A stretch of 24,124 nt of DNA from Euryarchaeota archaeon UBA250. GTDB lineage: Archaea; Thermoplasmatota; Poseidoniia; Poseidoniales; Thalassarchaeaceae. The stretch lies in contig DATW01000027.1 in NCBI GenBank assembly GCA_002504845.1, forward strand, positions 1 to 24,124. Direction: 5' to 3'. Below are positions 1 through 7,281 of the stretch, piece by piece. The notes under the pieces are model-generated. The model searched no databases and was not told where the DNA came from. It was given only the letters and a program-made list of their open reading frames with translations. The translations under genes and the position numbers were made by a program. Each line of letters begins with the position of its first letter. Position 1 is the first letter of the stretch.

Positions 1-520
1 GGCGACGGACGTTTTAGGCCCAATAAAATCGACTACCACTTGAGGCGCCGGTATTACCGCGGCGGCTGGCACCGTCCTTACCCACCTCTTATTCCAAATC
101 CTTTGAAGAGAGATGAAAAGCGCAGGATCTTACTCCTGGCACTTGGAGTCCCCTGATCACGGTTTCCCGCATTGTCAAGGTTTCGCGACTGCTGCGTCCC
201 GTAGGACCTGGATTCTTGTCTCAGAATCCATCTCCGGGCTATTGCTCTCACAACCCGTACGCGTCGAAGGCTAGAGGGTACATTACACCCCCTACAACCT
301 GATACGCCGCAGGCCCATCCTATGCCGCCGGGGCTTTCATCCACTCACCGTTCCAGGCGTAGTGGACTATGGGGTATTGTTCTCAGTTTCCCGAGGTTAT
401 TCCCCAGCATAGGGCAGGTTACCCACGTGTTACTGAGCAGTATGCCGAGCTCCGAAAGCTCTCGACTCGCATGTCTTAATCGGACTCCAATAGCGGTAGC
501 CTCCGGCAGGATCAACCGGA
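1..520 (-). rRNA. rrs: 16S rRNA, 5' part (cut by left window edge)
   Basis: The reverse complement begins with TCCGGTTGATCCTGCCGG (503-520), the conserved archaeal 16S 5' end. It continues through CAGTAACACGTGG, TACGGGACGCAGCAG and the 530-loop GTGCCAGCCGCCGCGGTAA near 50-70. About the first 520 bases of the gene are present; the rest lies off the left edge. The gene follows secY on the same strand after a 334-base leader. Whether 23S follows cannot be seen. Open reading frames across this stretch are shadows of the rRNA. The exact mature 5' end is uncertain by a few bases. Confidence 0.98.
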
Positions 521-625
521 TTTCGCGTGAGCGTAATCACGATCCTTGCTGGAGTTTTGAGTTGTCGTTTGACTATTGAAACGTAAAGTGCTTAGCGGTG
601 GAATGTTATTTTCGCACCTTGCACA

Positions 626-643
626 CCTCCTGAAAACAGGAGG
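626..643 (-). repeat. 7-bp hairpin in the 16S leader
   Basis: The arms CCTCCTG and CAGGAGG enclose a four-base loop (AAAA on plus, TTTT on minus). On the minus strand it lies about 105 bases before the 16S 5' end. It probably belongs to the leader RNA fold. No terminator-like T run follows on the minus strand. Confidence 0.55.
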
Positions 644-669
644 ATTTTCGTCGTGGATCACCAATCTAA

Positions 670-690
670 GTTCCGAACTCGGTTCGGAAC
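670..690 (-). repeat. perfect 9-bp inverted repeat in the 16S leader
   Basis: Two arms, GTTCCGAAC and GTTCGGAAC, flank the three bases TCG. They form a perfect 9-bp stem in the pre-16S leader RNA. An outer pair (cgacga at 704-709, tcgtcg at 648-653) can extend it. The minus strand has no T tract after the stem, so it does not look like an intrinsic terminator. A processing or antitermination-type structure, or a dyad binding site, fits better. Confidence 0.6.
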
Positions 691-729
691 CGCACTTCCT
701 CGGCGACGACTGACGTGAAAGATGACATC

Positions 730-746
730 ACGACCCCGAGGGGTTC
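730..746 (-). promoter_or_regulatory. hairpin motif shared with the rpl3 leader (copy 1)
   Basis: The plus strand reads ACGACCCCGAGGGGTTC. The minus-strand RNA would read GAACCCCTCGGGGTCGT and can form a short GC stem. The rpl3 leader carries the same sequence with two extra bases in the loop region (15281-15299). It sits about 210 bases before the 16S 5' end. A shared rRNA/r-protein control element is my inference. Confidence 0.45.
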
Positions 747-792
747 AGTCTCCAACGCCCGTCAGACGCAGCGCGCCTGCGACTTGCAGTCC

Positions 793-800
793 GTATATCA
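793..800 (-). promoter_or_regulatory. candidate TATA box for 16S transcription
   Basis: The minus strand reads TGATATAC here, the best TATA-like element between secY and 16S. A start about 25 bases downstream would fall near 770 and give a leader of roughly 250 bases. No clear purine-rich BRE precedes it, and secY read-through could also supply transcripts. This is a weak call made from sequence alone. Confidence 0.3.
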
Positions 801-854
801 ACGTGACGTGTGCCCTATCCTTACGAATGGAGCGCATACCCTCATTCTTTGGCT

Positions 855-2774
855 TCATGATGCGCCGAAGAACTCTCGTAAAACCGGATGCATTTCCATT
901 GCTTGTTCCTTCTGGATCTGCTCATATGTCCTGAGAATTATGCCTACGGCAAGGAGGAGTCCCGTTCCTGTTGCGTTGCCGACTGTTCCGAGAAGGTCCG
1001 CCCCAGCGGCCAGAAGGCCCACGAAGGCCCCAGAGAAGAGCGTTACTGGAGGTATGTACCTCTCCAGTATGCGCTCTACAACCTGGGGGTTGTTCCTGAA
1101 CCCGGGGATCTGCATACCGGTGCGTTCAATCTGCTTGGCGACGTCCTTCGGACCCATGTTTGTGGTTTCAATCCAGAACTTGGCGAAAACCATGCTCCCC
1201 AGGGTCATGAACGTGACGTAGGTCAAGACGTGCACCATAACCTGGCCCAGGCTATGGCCATATGCGTCTCCTGTCTGATTCAATAGAGGTATTAGCCAAT
1301 CCCCGACGCCATTGACCATCGAGCTGTACCATGCAAAACCGTCAGATGGCGTTGTGGCCCCTGGCTCGTAACTGCCGAACCAATGTGCCTTCGAACCCCA
1401 ACCATTCCTTCCGAGGATTGGGACTGTGGAAAGTACTGGATGGCTCCAGAAAAGAAGCGTGAACATGTTCACGTTGGCGAGCAAGGCAGCCATTAGAATG
1501 ACGGGTATGTTGCTTGCATAGACGAGTCGGATCGGATATTGGCCCCTGTGGCCTCTGACTTTCCCATGTGCTAACGGGAGTTCGAGCTTGGACGACTCTG
1601 CGTAAGCCACTACAAGGAATACGATGATCGAGGATACCAATGCAGCAATTGGATTAGAGTGATTCAGGAGGATCTGTTCGAATCCGTTCTGAGATACGAG
1701 TTGCGAGTTTGTAGCGCTCCTGAGGGTATAGAATATCATCGGGAGTGTTCCTGCAGGCGGGTTCTCGAAGGATAGGGGGCTCCCGCTGACGCTGGGCAGA
1801 GGGGACAATGTTCCAACGAAGGTTGACTGGGCGACTCCTGCGGCGATGAACAGAGAGATACCGCTCCCAATCCCCCATTTTGACACCAATTCGTCAAGAA
1901 GGAAAACAAGGTATGATCCGATGAAGAGTTGGATGACGATTATGGTGTTTGCCCAGCCAATGCCATAATCTAGAATGAGGCTCTCATGAGGGTCCAGGAA
2001 TCCGTATACCTGAGGTATCGACTCGATTGGGATCATGAGTAAGACGAGAATCTTCTGTATCCCCTGGTAGAGTTGCTTGTCAGCAGAGTCCTGCAAGTCC
2101 AATTGGATGATCTTAGCGCCCGAGAACAGTTGCATGATGATGGATGCTGTGACGATTGGGCCGATTCCAAGGTGCATGATCGAACCCGAAGCACCGGCCA
2201 TGATGGCTCTGAAGGAAGAGAATACGTCGAGGGTTGAATCCGATAAGCCCCATATCATGACATTGGTCATCATGAAGTAAATGATGAGTACGAGCACGGT
2301 TGTCCAAAGCTTCTGATTGAATCTGACATGGCCCTCTGGCTTGACGATAGAGGGGTAGACGTCGACCATCCTCTTGAGCGCATACAGCCTACTGGACTCT
2401 GGGCCCGTGTACATCAAGCAACAAAGAGTCAGACCAGCCGCAAGGCCGAGTAACGCTACCCCTACCAGGAGGAACCCGACGGCCTGTTCGTCTACCCACC
2501 CCCAGATTACCATGGCGACTACCGAAGCAAGCCAGACCACTGGTTTTAGCCACCTTCCCAGGGCAGAATCGGCTAGAGATTCAGGGAGATCTGAACTTAC
2601 CCCCCAGATTACGAATCCAACATATGGGAATGAGACTGCTAGAAGCGTCAGCGCCCAAGTCTGATTTGCAGAATCATCGCCGAAGAGGAGGTCTCGTTGC
2701 CACCAAACCAAAGCGCCCCAGTAAATCGCAGCCACGATTACTAGGCCTAAGACATTCGGTCGACGGCCCTCCAT
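855..2774 (-). CDS. secY: preprotein translocase subunit SecY with extra N-terminal membrane domain
   Basis: This is the core channel of the Sec translocon in the cytoplasmic membrane (archaeal SecY/Sec61 alpha). From about residue 131 the protein follows archaeal SecY. It has the amphipathic start and PEGHVRF-type segment before TM1, the plug/TM2 region around 187-220 with MHLGIGPIVTASIIMQL, and the TM7 region GIGSGISLFIAAG. At 639 residues it is well above the usual 430-490. The excess is mostly an N-terminal block with four predicted hydrophobic helices (about 7-25, 40-60, 76-93, 98-122), plus a long external loop near residues 455-510. The ATG at 2774 has GAGGTG 7 bases upstream. It is the last gene of the ribosomal cluster, where adk often follows in other archaea; here 16S follows instead. 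Confidence 0.96.
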   Translation of the reverse strand: MEGRRPNVLGLVIVAAIYWGALVWWQRDLLFGDDSANQTWALTLLAVSFPYVGFVIWGVSSDLPESLADSALGRWLKPVVWLASVVAMVIWGWVDEQAVGFLLVGVALLGLAAGLTLCCLMYTGPESSRLYALKRMVDVYPSIVKPEGHVRFNQKLWTTVLVLIIYFMMTNVMIWGLSDSTLDVFSSFRAIMAGASGSIMHLGIGPIVTASIIMQLFSGAKIIQLDLQDSADKQLYQGIQKILVLLMIPIESIPQVYGFLDPHESLILDYGIGWANTIIVIQLFIGSYLVFLLDELVSKWGIGSGISLFIAAGVAQSTFVGTLSPLPSVSGSPLSFENPPAGTLPMIFYTLRSATNSQLVSQNGFEQILLNHSNPIAALVSSIIVFLVVAYAESSKLELPLAHGKVRGHRGQYPIRLVYASNIPVILMAALLANVNMFTLLFWSHPVLSTVPILGRNGWGSKAHWFGSYEPGATTPSDGFAWYSSMVNGVGDWLIPLLNQTGDAYGHSLGQVMVHVLTYVTFMTLGSMVFAKFWIETTNMGPKDVAKQIERTGMQIPGFRNNPQVVERILERYIPPVTLFSGAFVGLLAAGADLLGTVGNATGTGLLLAVGIILRTYEQIQKEQAMEMHPVLREFFGAS

Positions 2775-2793
2775 CTCGCATCACCTCAGATTT

Positions 2794-3219
2794 TCAGTCC
2801 TCTTCTGATTCTTCCCATTCGTCCCCGTCTGAGATGTTTACTGAGCCGCCTGCGGCCTCGATTTTCTCAATCGCTCTGGATGAGGCGTGATCTACTGTGA
2901 TGTGTATTGCTCGGCTGACCTTGCCTGAACCAAGGAGCTTGTCGAAGCCCATCGGGGATAGGTCGATGGTGTCGCCCTCGTCAATCATCTGGTCTACCTG
3001 GGAGACATTGATGCTATTGTGGACTTTGCGGAGGCTCGGATCCCTGTTGAAGCCATGCATCCCCCAGTGATTGGGCATATACTTCAATCGAGTCATGAGC
3101 CTGTGCTTGTTTATGCCGGCATTTCCTCTGCCGCCTCTCTTTCCTGCGCCCCTTCCTGCTTTCTTTCCACGGCCGTGATACCTTGATCGGCCTCTGAATT
3201 TGTTTGTGCGTGAAACCAT
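2794..3219 (-). CDS. rpl15: 50S ribosomal protein uL15
   Basis: This large-subunit protein binds 23S rRNA during mid to late assembly. The 141 residues show the typical very basic, glycine-rich N-terminus (residues about 3-35, RGRSRYHGRGKKAGRGAGK) and the archaeal LMTRLKYMPNHWG-type segment. The C-terminus ends in a strongly acidic tail (DGDEWEESEED). The ATG at 3219 has GAGGTG 5 bases upstream, and that site shares bases with the rpl30 stop codon (TGAGGTG). It sits between rpl30 and secY in canonical order. Confidence 0.96.
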   Translation of the reverse strand: MVSRTNKFRGRSRYHGRGKKAGRGAGKRGGRGNAGINKHRLMTRLKYMPNHWGMHGFNRDPSLRKVHNSINVSQVDQMIDEGDTIDLSPMGFDKLLGSGKVSRAIHITVDHASSRAIEKIEAAGGSVNISDGDEWEESEED

Positions 3220-3228
3220 GTTAACACC

Positions 3229-3699
3229 TCATACCATCCTCGAAGCGAGGTCAGCGATTGCAGGGCCTCTGAAACCCAAGGCTCCGCCAGTACTGTAGGC
3301 ACGCTTGATGCCGCCCCAGCCCTTTGCACCCCTTGGAGGGTGGAGCCGTAGAACCGGCTTTAGCCCCTCGACAGATTTCATCGTAGCATCGCCAGAGGCT
3401 AATGCGGAAGCGAAGGAGTCTATGGATTCGTATTCGCTGCCGCTCGAAATTGCATCGTCAGTAACTGGCTTATCACCAGACATTCGTCCCCTCTCTCGAA
3501 GGAGTGTGGCGATTGTTTTGGCGTCGACTTCGCCCCATGTGACGAAGTCTTTTGCCTTCTGGAGCATCCCTGCGTATGTTGGTCTGTCAGGAATTATCGT
3601 TGCATGGTTTACTTTTGTCAGGTTTAGCATTGACATGGTCTCCCGGATGGACCGCTCAACACCTCTGTCGCTCCTAGCTCGTATCACGAGATGGGTCAT
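3229..3699 (-). CDS. rpl30: 50S ribosomal protein uL30
   Basis: This is a large-subunit protein of the long archaeal/eukaryotic uL30 (L7e-like) type, 156 residues. The N-terminal ferredoxin-like fold (about 1-60) includes the LNLTKVNHATIIPD segment typical of the family. The C-terminal extension carries the archaeal LHPPRGAKGWGGIKRAY segment. The ATG at 3699 overlaps the rps5 stop by 4 bases, with GAGGTG 5 bases upstream. Canonical spc position between rps5 and rpl15. Confidence 0.96.
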   Translation of the reverse strand: MTHLVIRARSDRGVERSIRETMSMLNLTKVNHATIIPDRPTYAGMLQKAKDFVTWGEVDAKTIATLLRERGRMSGDKPVTDDAISSGSEYESIDSFASALASGDATMKSVEGLKPVLRLHPPRGAKGWGGIKRAYSTGGALGFRGPAIADLASRMV

Positions 3700-4484
3700 G
3701 CGCCCACCTCCCCGCGCGTTATGTGCAATCTGAGCTTGTCCTGGTCCCCAATTCGAGTCCTATTGAGTTGCTTAAGGGCATTGAATGTGGCTTGTGCGAA
3801 GTTGATTGTGGTCCTGGTCTGGCCTGCTGTGCTGGACCATACATCGGTAACTCCTGCCTTGTTCAGAACCCTTCTCCCAGTATCCCCTATGACGAGTCCC
3901 TTTCCTGCCGGTGCCGGCATCAGAGTCACGCGTGTCGACCCCGATCTCCCTGTCACCTTGATTGGGACGCTCTTTCCGGGGCCCTGGCCGGACTCCCATG
4001 AGCCGTTTCCGCGCATCACAGGTATTAGGTCGAGTTTTGCCTTTGTTATCGCCTTCTGTATGGTGCTGGCTACTTCCTTACCCTTGCATATGGCGAGACC
4101 GACGTAACCATCGTGATTCCCAACTACGCAAAGTACGTTGAATCGGACTCTTCTCCCCGAATCGGTCATTCTCTGAATCATATTCACTGCGAGGACGTCT
4201 TCTTCGAGATTGGGGATCAACGCGTCGATAATCTCGACTTCCCGTATTGGCAGGCCAGTAGCTAGAGCCTGCTGATAGGTCATTATCTCCCCATCGAGAA
4301 CCATCCTTCCGAGTCTCGTCTTTGGTGTCCACTGCCTAAGTTCGGCGAATCTATCTGGGCCGCCTCTCCGCCTTGCGCCTGATTCGGGCTCTGGCGCATC
4401 GGCGTAGCCGAATGCGATTGCCAAGCCTGTTGCTAGAGTGGGGATTTCCTCCTCCTCTGTTTGTTCGATTTCTTCTTCACTCAT
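3696..4484 (-). CDS. rps5: 30S ribosomal protein uS5
   Basis: This small-subunit protein sits near the decoding centre and mRNA entry. The 262 residues include the S5 double-stranded-RNA-binding fold (about 90-160, with RRVRFNVLCVVGNHDGYVG) and the C-terminal S5 fold (GKGLVIGDTGRRVLNKAGVTDVWS). It is longer than usual for archaea, around 210-240. The excess is an acidic, low-complexity N-terminus rich in Glu (residues 1-14). The start overlaps the rpl18 stop by 4 bases and has GGAGG 7 bases upstream. Confidence 0.97.
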   Translation of the reverse strand: MSEEEIEQTEEEEIPTLATGLAIAFGYADAPEPESGARRRGGPDRFAELRQWTPKTRLGRMVLDGEIMTYQQALATGLPIREVEIIDALIPNLEEDVLAVNMIQRMTDSGRRVRFNVLCVVGNHDGYVGLAICKGKEVASTIQKAITKAKLDLIPVMRGNGSWESGQGPGKSVPIKVTGRSGSTRVTLMPAPAGKGLVIGDTGRRVLNKAGVTDVWSSTAGQTRTTINFAQATFNALKQLNRTRIGDQDKLRLHITRGEVGA

Positions 4485-4999
4485 GCGTGTGCCTCCTCGA
4501 TGCTTTTCTTCGTTGATTCGACGGCGGTTGCCAGAGATTCGTCTATATGTGATCCCATAATCCTCTCCTCAGATGGAAGAACATCTTCTCCGTGAGGTAT
4601 TTCGAGACCAGCGTCGATCATGCCCTTCAGAGCTGCATAGACCCTATTGCCCTTAGTCGAGGCTGCTAGGCCTATGTCTAGAATTGCAGTGTCGCAGCCC
4701 GCCGCTATTGCCTTCTTTCCTACTGCGAAACCTGTTAGATAGCTTGCAGGTATTGACTTTCTAGAGGCGTCGATAGGCCATCCGTGCTTGTCTGTGAGCG
4801 AGGAGGTCTTCACTTCGACCAGTACCTTGTCTCCTTCAGTGGCGTATTCGACTACTTGACAGGTCATTTGAGTATTGCTCACCCTGACTACTGCTCTCGG
4901 GAGTCCTCCTCGGAGCATTCGAAGTCTTCTCCTGTAATCTGTGAGACCATTCTCACGACGCTTGTAGCGGAGTCTCTGATTCTTTCCTGATGGCATCAT
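4481..4999 (-). CDS. rpl18: 50S ribosomal protein uL18
   Basis: This 5S rRNA-binding protein belongs to the central protuberance. The 172 residues match the archaeal/eukaryotic long form: YRRRLRMLRGGLPRAVVRVSN near residues 22-42, then a Rossmann-like body with YLTGFAVGKKA and GDTAILDIG-like segments. Two adjacent in-frame ATGs (4999, 4996) are possible starts. The ribosome binding site GGTGAGG immediately upstream slightly favours the second. Overlaps the rpl19e stop; canonical order. Confidence 0.96.
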   Translation of the reverse strand: MMPSGKNQRLRYKRRENGLTDYRRRLRMLRGGLPRAVVRVSNTQMTCQVVEYATEGDKVLVEVKTSSLTDKHGWPIDASRKSIPASYLTGFAVGKKAIAAGCDTAILDIGLAASTKGNRVYAALKGMIDAGLEIPHGEDVLPSEERIMGSHIDESLATAVESTKKSIEEAHA

Positions 5000-5472
5000 G
5001 CCTCACCCCCTATCTCGATTCCTTCGAGTTCAATGTTGGTCTTTAGATGAGCCACTGACCTGTAAGACCCGCCTTTCGCCTTCCTGTAGAAGTAGCGATA
5101 CTGGCTTGGAGATATGGTGCTGTCGGATCGCAAATCCTTCAAGGTTCTGCGCTGGGCCCTGATTGTCTTCATCCAACGGTGCTTTCTCGGATTTCTGGCA
5201 TTGGCAGTTCCCTTCCTTGAGCCATGGCCTTTCCTTCTTCCCTTGGCCTTCTGAGATTCGGCCTTACGGGCTCGACCTCTGCTGTTTCCAACCAATGGCT
5301 TGGCTTTTATCACGCCTTCTTCTATGAGTTGTCGGATATCGTCCTTCTGAACTGCATTGGTAACCTCATCAAGGTAGTCCGGGTTAACCCATACCCTGTG
5401 AATGCCTACCGTACGCCCCTCTCTCCTGGAGAGTATGTCTGCGGCGAGTCTCTTCTGATTGGAGATTATCAT
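4996..5472 (-). CDS. rpl19e: 50S ribosomal protein eL19
   Basis: This archaeal/eukaryotic large-subunit protein takes part in an intersubunit bridge. The 158 residues show the diagnostic N-terminus (QKRLAADILSRREG), the VWVNPDYLDEV segment and a very basic, long central helix region with GRRKGHGSRKGTANAR. It has no bacterial counterpart under this name, so it supports an archaeal source. The start overlaps the rpl32e stop. The ribosome binding site is a weak purine-rich stretch. Confidence 0.97.
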   Translation of the reverse strand: MIISNQKRLAADILSRREGRTVGIHRVWVNPDYLDEVTNAVQKDDIRQLIEEGVIKAKPLVGNSRGRARKAESQKAKGRRKGHGSRKGTANARNPRKHRWMKTIRAQRRTLKDLRSDSTISPSQYRYFYRKAKGGSYRSVAHLKTNIELEGIEIGGEA

Positions 5473-6149
5473 CTCATATCCCCCTTCCTCTGAATTCTAC
5501 GCCTATTGAGCACCCTAAGTCCAAGTTGGTCTGCGCGGTCATGTATTACCGAGCGCTTCCTATTGCCCACCTTTGAGCCGATTCTAACAGCCTGGCGCTC
5601 TGGATCGAGCCCATCTAGCTCTGAAATTGTGTTGACTAGGACTTCCTCGAAACCTGAGGGATGTAGTCCTCTTACGGATGCTATCTTCCTATGCCCAATT
5701 CGTACCATGGGGGTTCTGTACTTCATATTGAGTCGTTGCTTTGATTGGTAGCCCTTGGGCTTCCTCCATCCTGTTCTGGCCAATCTGAAATAGCGGAACC
5801 ATTCCTGGCGCCTGAACTTGGGCATTGAGGATCGCTGGGACTTTCTTGTTAGGAGGGCTGCCTTTGTCTCATCATCCAAGACGGGTTTCTGGCGAGTCAC
5901 GTACTCTCCGTCTTCATCTTCCCATTCCTCGTCGAAGAACTCCTCATCGAAATCCTCCTCTTCAGTCATATCAGACTCTTCGATTTCGACTTCTTCTTCC
6001 GCATTTTGAGCCTCTTCTGGCACGGGTTCTGAGGAGGGCTCACTGCCAGCGAGCCGCTCGATGAGTTCGGACTTCTTTCCGCCGACTTTGAGGCCTCTTT
6101 CCCTCAGGAGATCTTTCAACTGAGCGATGGTCATTGATTCATAATCCAT
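5469..6149 (-). CDS. rpl32e: 50S ribosomal protein eL32 with N-terminal SAP domain and acidic linker
   Basis: The C-terminal part (from about residue 108, MPKFRRQEWFRYFRLARTGW) is eL32, including the YRTPMVRIGHRK and GLHPSGFEEVLV segments. The first 35 residues look like a SAP domain (MTIAQLKDLLRERGLKVGGK then KSELIERL), a fold usually tied to nucleic-acid binding. A strongly acidic linker, about residues 42-83, separates the two. At 226 residues it is much longer than standard archaeal eL32 (about 130) and near the length of haloarchaeal forms, which carry a different N-terminal domain. I chose ATG 6149 because GAGGTG lies 5 bases upstream; an in-frame start at 6191 lies inside rpl6. Confidence 0.94.
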   Translation of the reverse strand: MDYESMTIAQLKDLLRERGLKVGGKKSELIERLAGSEPSSEPVPEEAQNAEEEVEIEESDMTEEEDFDEEFFDEEWEDEDGEYVTRQKPVLDDETKAALLTRKSQRSSMPKFRRQEWFRYFRLARTGWRKPKGYQSKQRLNMKYRTPMVRIGHRKIASVRGLHPSGFEEVLVNTISELDGLDPERQAVRIGSKVGNRKRSVIHDRADQLGLRVLNRRRIQRKGDMR

Positions 6150-6153
6150 ATTT

Positions 6154-6711
6154 TCACCTCTCTCCGTCCTTGGAGACGATGTATATTCCATCTTGGAACA
6201 CTCTCCTGTCTCTCTTCTTGATCTTGCAAGAGCGCTCTATGTTAGCAGCCGTTTGGCCGACTTTCTCCCTGTCAGCCCCAGTCACTATGACGTCCACCTT
6301 GTTTTCAACGCGGACTTGGACCTCTCCTGGCGACCATGGGAGGTTTGCTGACCGAGGGACCTTCTCCCCGAATAGATTGGTTATTGTCATGACGTTGCCA
6401 TCGACCTTTAGGGTCATGGGGAAGTGAGAGTAGACTGCCTTGAGCCTGTACTCGAAGCCAGAGTCTATTCCTCTGACCATGTTTCTCAGATGTGCGGCCC
6501 ATGTTCCGGCCAACGCCTTGTGCTTCCTCCTGGGGAGGTCACAGAATACGTGGATCTGCCCCTCAGCTGAGTTTATGCTGATTCTTGAGTTTCGAAACGT
6601 CCTAGATATCGATGAGCCGTCTTTGGAGAAAGTGACATCGTCGCCGTTTATGTTAGCTGAGACGCCCTCTGGGAGGTCGATCTTGTGAGTGATGCTGTCA
6701 AGTAATGGCAT
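6154..6711 (-). CDS. rpl6: 50S ribosomal protein uL6
   Basis: This large-subunit protein lies near the factor-binding region. The 185 residues show two copies of the alpha/beta uL6 fold. The first has LPEGVSANINGDDVTFSKDG; the second contains YSHFPMTLKVDGN and GEKVPRSANLPW, typical of archaeal uL6. The ATG at 6711 has GAGGTG 6 bases upstream. An in-frame GTG at 6720 is part of that binding site, so I rejected it as the start. Lies between rps8 and rpl32e as in other archaea. Confidence 0.97.
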   Translation of the reverse strand: MPLLDSITHKIDLPEGVSANINGDDVTFSKDGSSISRTFRNSRISINSAEGQIHVFCDLPRRKHKALAGTWAAHLRNMVRGIDSGFEYRLKAVYSHFPMTLKVDGNVMTITNLFGEKVPRSANLPWSPGEVQVRVENKVDVIVTGADREKVGQTAANIERSCKIKKRDRRVFQDGIYIVSKDGER

Positions 6712-6723
6712 GTGTATCACCTC

Positions 6724-7113
6724 TCAGAAAATATACGCAAGAAGGCGTCCTCCAACACGCTCCTTCTTTGCATCATGATGATTCATGACTCCTTGATTCG
6801 TAGATACGATTAGCAGCCCGAAGTCTCTCGCAGGCAGGAATCTTGACTCCCACTTATCGAAGTCAGTCCTCTTTACCGAATATCTGGGTTTGATTACGCC
6901 GCATCGGTTGATAGCCCCTATGAGCTCTACGCGGAAGGCATCGCCGCGACCGTCGGATACACGTTGGAATTCTCCCACGTATCCCGATGATTGCATTATC
7001 GATAGCATTCGTTCTAGCAATTTACTGGCAGGGCTAACTGAGACCTCGTAATGGCCTGCCTGTTCAGCGTTGAATATCCGCACGAAAGCGTCAGAGAGTG
7101 GGTCGAACTGCAT
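6724..7113 (-). CDS. rps8: 30S ribosomal protein uS8
   Basis: This small-subunit assembly protein binds the central domain of 16S rRNA. The 129 residues show the N-terminal DPLSDAFVRIFNAE segment, the VGEFQRVSDGRGDAFRVEL beta region and the C-terminal DFGLLIVSTNQGVM, with the Ser-Thr RNA-binding loop as STNQG. ATG 7113 is preferred because GAGGTG lies 6 bases upstream. The GTG at 7120-7122 belongs to that site. The rps14 stop (TGA) forms the front of the same site. Confidence 0.97.
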   Translation of the reverse strand: MQFDPLSDAFVRIFNAEQAGHYEVSVSPASKLLERMLSIMQSSGYVGEFQRVSDGRGDAFRVELIGAINRCGVIKPRYSVKRTDFDKWESRFLPARDFGLLIVSTNQGVMNHHDAKKERVGGRLLAYIF

Positions 7114-7123
7114 CCATATCACC

Positions 7124-7276
7124 TCAATTAAATTTCTTGAATCCTATCTCGGGGGCCACGTCCCTGAAACACTGACGACAAAGTCTGAGCCCGTGTCTGC
7201 GGATCATACCGCGCTTTCTACCGCATCGGCGGCAACCAACTGTGCGTCCAATCTCTTCACCATGCTCACGTGCCAT
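7124..7276 (-). CDS. rps14: 30S ribosomal protein uS14, zinc-binding type
   Basis: This small-subunit protein of the 30S head is 50 residues in the short zinc-binding form. Cys 15, 18, 33 and 36 (CRRC and CRQC) form the zinc ribbon. The C-terminus APEIGFKKFN is typical. I chose ATG 7276, after GGAGTG, over a longer in-frame frame to 7333 that runs into rpl5. The spacing from the rpl5 stop is 5 bases. Confidence 0.97.
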   Translation of the reverse strand: MAREHGEEIGRTVGCRRCGRKRGMIRRHGLRLCRQCFRDVAPEIGFKKFN

Positions 7277-7281
7277 AGAAT

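Larger units (their letters stand above)
521..854 (-). promoter_or_regulatory. secY-16S spacer: rRNA promoter and pre-16S leader
   Basis: This 334-base stretch between the secY stop and the 16S 5' end has no convincing gene. Read on the minus strand it holds, in order, a TATA-like sequence (793-800), a GC-rich hairpin motif also found before rpl3 (730-746), a long perfect hairpin (670-690) inside an outer 6-base stem (704-709 with 648-653), and a second hairpin (626-643). An AT-richer stretch then leads into 16S. The region probably carries the rRNA promoter and the 5' half of the pre-16S processing stem. The 3' half of that stem is outside the window, so the processing site cannot be checked. 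Confidence 0.7.

Noticed and set aside
78..579. Reading frames on both strands across the left end
   Set aside because: They lie inside or next to the 16S rRNA gene and have no protein-like features.
626..643. Intrinsic terminator for secY
   Set aside because: The minus strand has no T tract after the stem, and it lies more than 200 bases past the secY stop inside the rRNA leader.
715..1286. Plus-strand frames overlapping the secY 3' end
   Set aside because: They are antisense to a clear secY and have biased, low-complexity composition.
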